Source: Perkinsus olseni | Lineage: Eukaryota > Perkinsozoa > Perkinsida > Perkinsidae | Direction of reading: 5' to 3' | Length of the DNA stretch: 52,159 nt | Assembly (NCBI GenBank): GCA_013115135.1 | Contig: JABANP010000383.1 | Span: 1 to 52,159 of the forward strand | In this document: positions 45,019 to 52,159 of the stretch, one piece after another | How positions within the stretch are numbered: the first letter of the stretch is position 1 | Layout of the letters: each line of letters begins with the position of its first letter | Position numbers and translations under genes: made by a program | Notes under the pieces: model-generated | Told to the model about the DNA's origin: nothing | Seen by the model: the letters and a program-made list of their open reading frames with translations, nothing else | Database searches by the model: none

Positions 45019-46579
45019 CTACTCGACGACGACAGCAGCATGCTTCAACCACCACCACACACCATCCATGCCCACATGAATCCGCTCAACGCCAGCCGAT
45101 CTAGCGAATTCCAGAACAGCCCACATCAGGGGCGGATGCTGACACGTAAAATCATGGCCGCTCACCACACCCATCGGGGCGACTTTCGGATACCACAGGC
45201 GAAGGTCATTCTTCACATTCTGGTACGTGTGGGGACCGTCGATGAAAACCATATCGATGGACTCATCCGCAACCATTTCGGCGACTTCGCTGGAGGTGAT
45301 AGGGAGTATCTTAGCTCGATCATGGTACTTCCCGAAAGCTCGAAGAACATTTTCATCGAGATTTGGGTCCATAGCAATATAGTGAACAAGGTCGTCATAT
45401 CTGTCGAGCAGCACTCTGCCATTCGGGCCACAGGCCATCCCCACTTCAACGAAACTACCCTTCGGTGATTTTCCTAAGTCAGTGAAGAGACGATCGACCA
45501 CATCCCAGTGGCGACCGTAAATCTCATAGCTCCACTGGACTTGCGGGAGACCTTCAAGCGCGGCGGCCGAGCCACCACTCGCGGCAGTGACTTCATCGTA
45601 CAACTGCTCTAAGGCGACCATCAGTTGTGCGCGCTCTTGTGACTGCCGCCATAGACCGCTCCCATGCAGAACACTCTGAATTGAGAGATCTTCCTGCGGA
45701 CCCAACATGTTTGCGATTCCCTTTCCGAGCTCAGGGACGAGGCCGCCGAGTTCCGAAGTGCTGTTGGAGACCACAGACTGAATAGTCGCCGAATAGCCAT
45801 GCATCAGATTTACTGCCTTCGATGACTGATTCGAGATGGTGGTGTCGTCAAGAACCTCCCCAGCGGTCATTGTGACGGCAATAGGGAAGAGGCGCTGTAG
45901 CAGCTGTCGCGTTGCTTCACACCAGTAGATGATTGCCTCGCCGAGTTCAGCACCACAGGCTGACAGAACGCGTACGTGTCGGAGAGGGTGGATAGGGTGG
46001 AGCTTGGTGGTGTCACAGACGTCCGGATCGGACACGAAGGCTTCCAGTACATCAAGACCATAGAGTGATGACTGACAGAAAACAGACGAAAATTCCAGGA
46101 GGATGAAGGTGGACCCCAAGCGGTTATAGCACGACGGATTTTCAGATCAGCCCGCCACAGCGCGATGGCCTCGAGCCGAAGCTTTTGAATATATACCAGG
46201 AGAAATAGTACGGGTGTGCAGCTGGATACCTGCTGCTAATTATGCGCCGATCACCCTGTATATGCGTGCATGCATGACTTCCCTTGAGAGAATAAGCTTG
46301 GAAGGAAAAGAGAACAGACCTTCACCACTCTCCCGTTTTTGCACAACAGGGGAGAAGTAACAAAGTTACAGTGGCAGGGTGAAAGCGAGGTTCACAGCTG
46401 CTCTGACTCACATTGAGGTAGCCTCGACTGCCAGGAAGGGGGAGGACAGGGGCCGAGAGGAACTCATAGCACTCCTCACAGTCGCCCAAACAGTGCCCTT
46501 CAGGCAACACCCAGTCCACAGCACCGTGAACTGGTATTAGTCCGTAAAAAAGAAGGAAGTACGAGGAAACGAGAGCCAT
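45019..46579 (-). CDS. Secretory-pathway SAM-dependent methyltransferase (Methyltransf_24 type)
   Basis: Exon 1 starts at ATG 46579 with a signal peptide (MALVSSYFLLFYGLIPVHGA), then GHCLGDCEECYEFLSAPVLP. After an intron of about 270-290 nt comes an uninterrupted exon of over 360 codons beginning near SCYNRLGSTFILLEFSS. The catalytic domain is class I Rossmann: GSFVEVGMACGPNGRVLLDR (motif I), YIAMDPNLDENV (acidic end of beta2) and DMVFIDGPHTYQNVKNDLRL (motif of Methyltransf_24/FkbM-like enzymes, metal or substrate Asp/His), then PMGVVSGHDF. It ends WWWLKHAAVVVE. It probably works in the ER/Golgi lumen or outside the cell. The substrate is unknown; glycan or small-molecule O-methylation is possible. 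Confidence 0.75.
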
Positions 46580-46821
46580 GGTGATCCGGGGCGCAGAAAG
46601 TCAGTGCTAGGAGAGCGAAGGGTTGAAGAGCCGTCGGTTGGGCACCTTTGAGAACTGCAGCTGGACGAGAGAACAGCGTAAGGTCATCCTCGATGATCGT
46701 GTGGTGCTCTAGTGGAGCACTATTGGCGGGGACCGGCGAAGCTCACAACCGATAATACACATCGAATTCAGTCACACAACACTAGCGCAGGTCTTTAGAG
46801 AAGTGGCTGTCGCCACAATGA

Positions 46822-49592
46822 TCACTCCCTATGAACTTCTGTCATGAACTGCGTGAAAAGCTCTCGTTCTCGGAGTTGATCGCGCAACAGTTCCGATGCC
46901 GAGTCTATAGTCGTGATGGCGACGTCGGAGCTTCTTAGATTCTGCGAAGTGCACGCTCCGACCTTGGATACCAACTCATCTATCTCAGAGCCCATCTCCT
47001 CGAGGCACTCCTCTGGGAAGCACCGCCACGCTCGAGGGTCAGTCCGAGAAGCCACACCAGGACACGATCGGGCCTTCTGCATGAACTCAAGGCTCGCTAG
47101 AGTCTCTCCGAAAGCTTCTGGGCTAGCAGACAAGGGGACCAGAACGAACCCTCGACCTGCGAAGCAACCCTCTGGAGAGGTCATTATGGTTTTATGCCCA
47201 CCTCCGGCTCCAAGACCAGCCTGACAGAGCTTGGTCAGCTTCGAGTCTCTCCAGCCAGCGACAACTCGGCGGTCCTTCGGCTGCGTTTGCAGTTCGGACA
47301 AGACGTGGATGATCTTGTTGAACGCTTTTAAGGTGAAGTCCTCTCGCTTGACGCTCCCTGAAACGGCGGCCGCCACAGTGACTGGAATGGCCGAAGCATT
47401 CCTCACCATTTTTGTTCTGCGGCTGGTTGACAGCTGGGGCAAAGGGACCTTGAAAGAAGGGGGACTCAGTTACTCATTATGCGCTGACCATCTTGTGCAT
47501 GCGTGCAGAGCTAATACTCCACACTCCAGAACTAAGAACTTAGATAAGCCTGACGAACTAGATCCTAAAGATGAGGAGAACTAATAGAACGGAAAAAGAT
47601 GAAGAACCAAAAGATAAGCCTTCCCGTCTTATGTTGACTGTGGAAAAGCAACAGCGCCACGCAACGCTTCTTCTTACCACCCCCTCCATGCTCTGCACCA
47701 GCCAAGTCCAAAAAGTGCAATCTGCACATCCGATGACTCCCCAGGCCGTCTCCAAACCTGCACCGGCCGAGTCACTCAAGTTCCCCCATGTGGCTTACAG
47801 TAGAGTGAAGGTGACCAATGCATGCGCGCGGGCGTCCTTCTTTCTCGCTCCGCCCGAAACGAATGTCCCCGGTTCTCGTACATTCGCCCTTACCCGGGAC
47901 AGTACCTCCTGCGAGGAAGGCACCCACATACCGTTCCACTCAGAAAATGAGCGCGCTCGCTCAGTAGATAATTTTTTCACACGGCTGTTACGCTCCATCC
48001 CTGAGGAATGGTCGTGTCAAAAAATGGGAGGATCCCCGTTTACGCGTGCAGAGTAGTCTGAACTATTCTTAATATCCGCCCATCTCACAAGCTCCCTTTG
48101 GCCTTGCGTTCTACTTATGAGTATGAAGACTACAACACATTCATGCAGGTCGTTGAAATGATGCGACTACGATAATTACGCTTCTGTTACGCTCCGTCTA
48201 CGTCTATGCGTGCAGGGCAGTCTGGAAATAGCTATATTTAATAATATCCTGTTACGCTCCGTCTATGTTTATGCGTGCAGAGTAGTCTGGGCAATAGCTC
48301 TTTCATAAGATCCATCTCACAAGCTCCCTTTGGCCTTGCGTTCCACGTATGAGTAAGAATACTGTAACACCGACCCCACCTTGATGTCTGCCTCGGACGC
48401 TACCCTCTCCGAGGCCAGGTCACCATCAACGGCAAAGCCTTCGAAAGGCCCTCTATCTCGGACTCGCAGGGAGGAATCGAAGTCCGGTGAGACGAGACAG
48501 TCGGCCAGCATCTCCGTCAGAACACCTACACGCCCTCGTCCACTGCAGGATTGACACGGATGGGAGTACCAGCTTTGATCGCCTTCATCGTGGCCCGCTT
48601 TAAAGAGGGGTCATTCTGAGCGGCCGCAAGAGTCACCCGACAGCACAACCTGAGCGCAAGAACGTCGGAGGGCAGTGAAGATCTGTTGCTTCGCCGTTGT
48701 TGGTCATAGACAACGCAATGGGAAGGCGTCTAGAGCTTATCTACTTTTGAAGCTTACTCTCTCGAGGGGAACCAGCTATGCACGCATGCACAAGACGATC
48801 GGCGCATAATGAGTAACAGGACCGGTCCTACTCTATGACGCCCGCCTGCTGCCCTTCACCGCAGGAAGAGCCCCACATTTGAGAAGACCCTCCATCAGTG
48901 CCACGGGGCCCTACGTAGACCACAGTAGCCTCTCCACCGGTATGGACTACATCCTCTATTGCTCGGGTTAGCGCAGAGGGCAAGCCTGACCAAGGCAGAG
49001 CACAACAGATAACGCGGGGAGTATTCCGACCGAGTGGGGAGGGATCTTGAAGCAAGCGCAGCCACGGGACAGTCCATGCGACACAGAGGTGAGTGTGCAA
49101 TAGCGATCGGCCGAACATGCGAGCTAGTAGCGTTCGGACAGGCGTTCAATTTGCTCTGCAGTGGGCCTCGCCGAGTCATGTGACTGCATGACAGACCGAT
49201 TGAGCGCTGAGGTCGAAGCATGCACCATTCGAAGTGAAAAGATGCCGAAGCTGTTGATCTGGCAAGACTGGACTTACCGCGTCATCGCCTTCACTCCGCA
49301 CGTGAAGATCGAACGCTCAATTGAACGTGAACACTGTGTCAACACCCCCGGACCCACGCGGCGTAGGAGAACCGTAGATTTCCTCCATCATCACGATATC
49401 GTCAATCAGGTAACTTCTTGGCTTCAGTGCTGTCGAGTTGGGTCTTTTGATTCTCACCACTTTCTCTGAAGGAATCCGATTCGGGCCGGGAGAGCTCCTC
49501 CACCAGTTTTCGACCCACCCGAAGTTCCCACGTTCTTTCCAAGGGAACAACAGGCCCCGGGTTGTGGACGAGAACCGAAGACACCGATGCAC
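46822..49592 (-). CDS. Divergent kinesin motor protein with degenerate P-loop
   Basis: Kinesin-motor blocks appear in order on separate exons: KVVRIKRPNSTALK and LIDDIVMMEEIYGS (beta1 region), ALTRAIEDVVHTGGEATVVY (helix before the P-loop), VRDRGPFEGFAVDGDL, SSQEVLSRVRANVREPGTFV and DARAHALVTFTL (switch I region), LDLAGAEHGGGGKKKRCVAL (switch II, DLAGAE), then GWRDSKLTKLCQAGLG and FGETLASLEFMQKARS (C-terminal motor motifs). The tail is short (SSDVAITTIDSASELLRDQL) and ends near 46822. Where GQTGSGKT is expected the sequence reads GPRGTDGGSSQMWG, so the ATP-binding Lys and Thr/Ser are missing. The switch I N-x-x-S-S-R-S-H block is also changed. It is likely a non-motile, non-hydrolysing kinesin or a decaying gene. 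The first exon is uncertain. Confidence 0.65.
47468..47511 (+). repeat. 44-bp repeat in kinesin intron, copy 1
   Basis: Plus strand includes ACTCATTATGCGCTGACCAT and CTTGTGCATGCGTGCAGAG. The reverse complement matches 48775-48816 at about 90%. A looser relative lies at 46237-46276. Confidence 0.6.
47985..48358. repeat. Array of two interleaved direct repeats in a kinesin intron
   Basis: Motif A (CTGTTACGCTCC ... ATGCGTGCAG-G-AGTCTG) occurs at 47985-48059 (interrupted by an insert), 48184-48224 and 48249-48290. Motif B (CCATCTCACAAGCTCCCTTT, then GGCCTTGCGTTC) occurs at 48079-48125 and 48312-48358. They sit in the intron that follows the exon ending SEADIK on the minus strand, partly touching its donor region. 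Confidence 0.7.
48775..48816 (-). repeat. 44-bp repeat in kinesin intron, copy 2 (inverted)
   Basis: Reads GCACGCATGCACAAGACGAT and CGGCGCATAATGAGTAAC on the plus strand, inverted relative to 47468-47511. It lies in a different kinesin intron. Confidence 0.6.
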
Positions 49593-50790
49593 TTGAACGC
49601 CCCGGTGTCCTGTGGTGGACGAGCACTGCTAGAGACCCTCTAGTAGAGGAGGGCAGCTGCCGTCACACAAAGCCTCCAGCCTTTTCCCTGGAGAAGTCAA
49701 GCTGCCGTGCTCCTCCTCTCACCCGTGCATCGGTTGTAGCGTCCGTTGTCTTCACGCTGCATTTTCGCGTCACGTTTCCGCCCTCGACCCCTCCCTTCGC
49801 GCGGAGGAGTGTCATTCACTGTTATCAATGTACAACTATCGCTATCACTATGGCCACGTGTGACCGCTTGCAGGCCTCCTTCCGCGGTCCAGAACAGCGT
49901 ACTCTGCGGGTACGGTCCAGCGTAAGCGTACTCCAAAACACAGTTCTTCCCCAAATCTTCATCTCCATAAAGGTTCTATCTATGACGGTTCACCTCAGTG
50001 AGTCATTCTCGACCATAACCTCACAATTCGAAATCGGCTACGATCGACTTCACAATGCAAACGGCATCTCTGTGAAGTCCTCGGAAAAACACGGCCCGCT
50101 CCTTAGCGTGTGTAAAACCAACAAAAAAACGACCCAAAAAATTCATCTCGAAGAATTGGCGTGAAGCATGATAATTCGGGACGGTACTGACGACGCGCGT
50201 CATCCGATCCGCGGCCCCGCTGTAACTGGTGGTACTCCGGTCATTGACAAGGCGAATGCAGCACTTTTTCCCGACTTTTTCTCTCAAAATGAAATCCCTA
50301 TGAGGGTTCAAAACAGTAGCCTTTCACACAGTGCAAACTTTGCTGTCCAAAAAATTCACTCAGCGTAGGCTTTACGTTTCCACTTTACGTAGAAGCGCCT
50401 TCGGTTCATCAGCAGGCAAGCAAACACTAATACTGATACCACCAGGCATGCCACTGAGGTCGAGGAGGGGTGAACCTGAAAGCCATCAATATCATCCATT
50501 GTTAGGTATCTTCCGCTGAGTCATATGGCATACGACGATAGGTGTGAAGATCATTGTGTGGTTGTTGTCCCTATGGAGTCGCTCCCCCTTGTGTAACGCT
50601 AAGAAATCTAGCCTTGCCCTAGTTATGTAATTGTAATTTATAAGTTAGAATCAGGCTAATCAAGTCTGTCTCGTGTTAACTCGATAAGCGGGATTACCCA
50701 CCGGCAGTTAACAGATAGGATAAAGAGGGAGCGGATGTTTTCAACATAGGACTATTCGTTAATGATATTCTTATACATCAATCTGATATT
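49593..50790. other. Spacer with unresolved coding pieces
   Basis: A minus-strand frame at 49697-49954 (GKNCVLEYAYAGPYPQSTLF) looks weakly coding and could be a 5' exon of the kinesin gene or a separate gene. The plus-strand 200-codon frame at 49562-50164 lacks family features and has erratic composition. The 50.5-50.79 kb part is AT-richer and empty. Confidence 0.3.
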
Positions 50791-52159
50791 CTAGCTTGAT
50801 ATACGCAGCCTGAGTATCAAAGCACCAGTGAAGCTCATTTCACTTGGGGTCTCTGTCTTCTCCACTTCGCGGAAAATTGCACTTGTTATAATAATCCTAT
50901 GTAGACAGGCGTATACAGGCCAATGGATATTATTATCATAGTATGAATCATAGCATAAACTGATTAAAAATGAGCTATAATGATGTACTAAATTCATGAA
51001 AATACTACACTTCATGTGTATGATCATCAACACCCATTACACGTTCAAACCAAGCGATCTTTATCTAGCGCCTCGGGCCTACCTCGATGTCCCCACTGTC
51101 CGCGGTGAAAGACTTAGTGCCCACGTATGCTCCTTGTAAGAAGTCATATACTTCACTCTCGTCAAAGAGTTGTTCTGGCGTCGCGGTTGAGCCTTCCCGG
51201 CACTTCGTACACTCATCCTTAGTAGGCCATGCAGTATCCTTGCCTGTGATACCCCTCTCGTGTGCCGTCCTATTATTAACCATATTATGAAGGCGCCATA
51301 ACCACAGGGCCGTATGCCTCTTATCAGGATGGTCCATCGTACACCGACCAGCAGCACAATCATCATAGCTTTCAACGAAGTGCTGTGCACATTCGACACA
51401 CATGAAAAGCTCAGCAACAATGGCCCGTATACAGGACATGACAGCAAGGCCCGTTGGTTGACCAGTGTCACCAAAAGCCAAGAAGCCTTTATTTGTATGG
51501 ACCCGGTCAACGCCAAGCGTGAGACCATGGAGAAACTGCCACAGGCCGCAGCTCAGATCTTCACAGTGCTTCCAATGGGGGTCAGGATTGATTCGCATCT
51601 CCAAGGGAGTTAACAAGTCGAGCCCATTCTGCCATATACCATGGTCGACCTCGGATACCCCAGTGATCAAGTCTTGCAAAGCGGAAACCTTCCTCCTGAA
51701 TGACGCGTCGGGGTAGGCAGCCACAACGATCGGCAAGATCTGTTCTCTCAGTACCCGCACCTTTTCGGCAGCGACCGTCTTGTCCGATAACACCAACCGC
51801 CGTTTCCAATATACTAGCAAATGCCAGCTGGCCGTCGAAGAGCCTCATCTCATACGTCACTCCCGTCTCCCTCAAAAAGATACTCTCTTCAACGGACTTA
51901 AATATAGAATTGTAGTCGCCAACCCTAGGCAATAACGACCCGGAATAGACAGCGGATGGGCCGGGAGCCTGCGTAGAAGCAGCAGTAGCCGAAGGCACAA
52001 CTGAGAGGCCCAGTCGTGTTCGGGCGAAGTCCGCAAGGGACTCAGATCTTGACTTGAACTCCGCTAGCACTGTGCCGTTCTTGTAGTGCTTCACATTCGG
52101 GTATGCACGAATGCCCTTTGGACGACAGAATTTGTCGTAGACCGCGCAATCGATGGCAA
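50791..52159 (-). CDS. Quiescin-type sulfhydryl oxidase (QSOX), 3' part, truncated by window edge
   Basis: The window edge opens in the C-terminal end of a thioredoxin domain (YDKFCRPKGIRAYPNVKHYK, NGTVLAEFKSRSESLADFAR). A helical spacer follows (MRLFDGQLAFASILETA; KVRVLREQILPIVVAAYPDA). The Erv/ALR domain has CGLWQFLHGLT, then MCVECAQHFVESYDD with the FAD-proximal C-x2-C, LWLWRLHNMVNNR with the H-x-x-x-N pattern, and WPTKDECTKCREGS with a second C-x2-C. These are the marks of QSOX, which makes disulfides in secreted proteins in the ER/Golgi using O2. The coding exon reaches a TAG at 51065, but SGDIE followed by GTAGGC looks like a donor, and a last exon at about 50791-50880 (EVEKTETPSEMSFTGALILR) is likely. 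The splice after ILETA is 19 or 37 nt. The N-terminus lies outside the window. Confidence 0.85.

Noticed and set aside
49562..50164. 200-codon plus-strand ORF as a gene
   Set aside because: No family features, erratic composition, overlap with probable minus-strand coding sequence, and no splice partners.
1..52159. CRISPR arrays, bacterial operons, rRNA genes or spliced-leader genes
   Set aside because: No regularly spaced repeat array, no rRNA-like sequence and no match to the spliced-leader sequence I recall for Perkinsus was found on either strand by eye.

Overview
This is a nuclear, protein-coding window from a unicellular eukaryote. Every well-supported gene is cut into many exons by GT-AG introns. 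The introns are mostly very short: those I could fix by reading frame cluster at about 42-57 nt, with a few of 240-370 nt. Gene content and style (alveolate-like eIF4E, secreted PAN/apple protein, GT15-like enzyme, repeat-rich spacers) suggest an alveolate protist, most likely Perkinsus or a relative. That assignment is inference from recall, because no rRNA or organellar marker is present. Nearly all single-frame ORFs are exons or shadows, so gene limits here were rebuilt by eye from frame continuity, splice signals and recalled family similarity.

Layout. 0.5-6.0 kb (+): a frame-broken hypothetical gene, two uncharacterised membrane-type loci, a possible mitoribosomal L51/S25-type protein, and a well-resolved ARGLU1-like SR/coiled-coil gene. 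6.0-8.5 kb: retroelement debris, with one copy of a dispersed repeat (second copy inverted at 31.1-31.9 kb) and a broken reverse transcriptase with a gag-like zinc knuckle on the minus strand. 8.6-24.2 kb (-): three large housekeeping genes in a row, a GT15/KRE2-like glycosyltransferase, UPF1 (nonsense-mediated decay helicase) and WDR3/UTP12 (SSU processome WD40 protein). 24.9-27.3 kb: a DNA transposon with about 131-bp, roughly 95% identical terminal inverted repeats around an intact zinc-finger protein ORF. 27.6-30.6 kb (+): an acidic hypothetical gene, then eIF4E with a long N-terminal extension. 32.4-33.7 kb (-): a secreted cysteine-rich PAN/apple protein. 34.5-38.1 kb (-): two tandem 3'-5' exonuclease-domain genes and a third copy of one of their exons. 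39.4-41.7 kb (-): a TRIM-like RING/B-box/coiled-coil gene. 42.4-44.3 kb (-): two tandem paralogous double zinc-finger genes. 45.0-49.6 kb (-): a secretory-pathway SAM methyltransferase and a divergent kinesin whose P-loop is destroyed. 50.8-52.2 kb (-): the 3' part of a quiescin-type sulfhydryl oxidase that runs off the window.

Most noteworthy: (i) one intron of UPF1 and one of WDR3 are homologous to each other, which is the signature of introner-like (intron-generating) elements, and other intron-located repeats point the same way; (ii) the TIR transposon with an unclassified transposase candidate; (iii) a single extra base giving a +1 frameshift directly after a CCC codon inside the most conserved part of UPF1; (iv) a kinesin without its Walker A lysine. 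Functionally the window mixes RNA biology (UPF1, WDR3, eIF4E, ARGLU1-like, exonucleases) with secretory-pathway proteins (GT15-like, PAN protein, methyltransferase, sulfhydryl oxidase). I see no evidence of operons, CRISPR arrays or rRNA.
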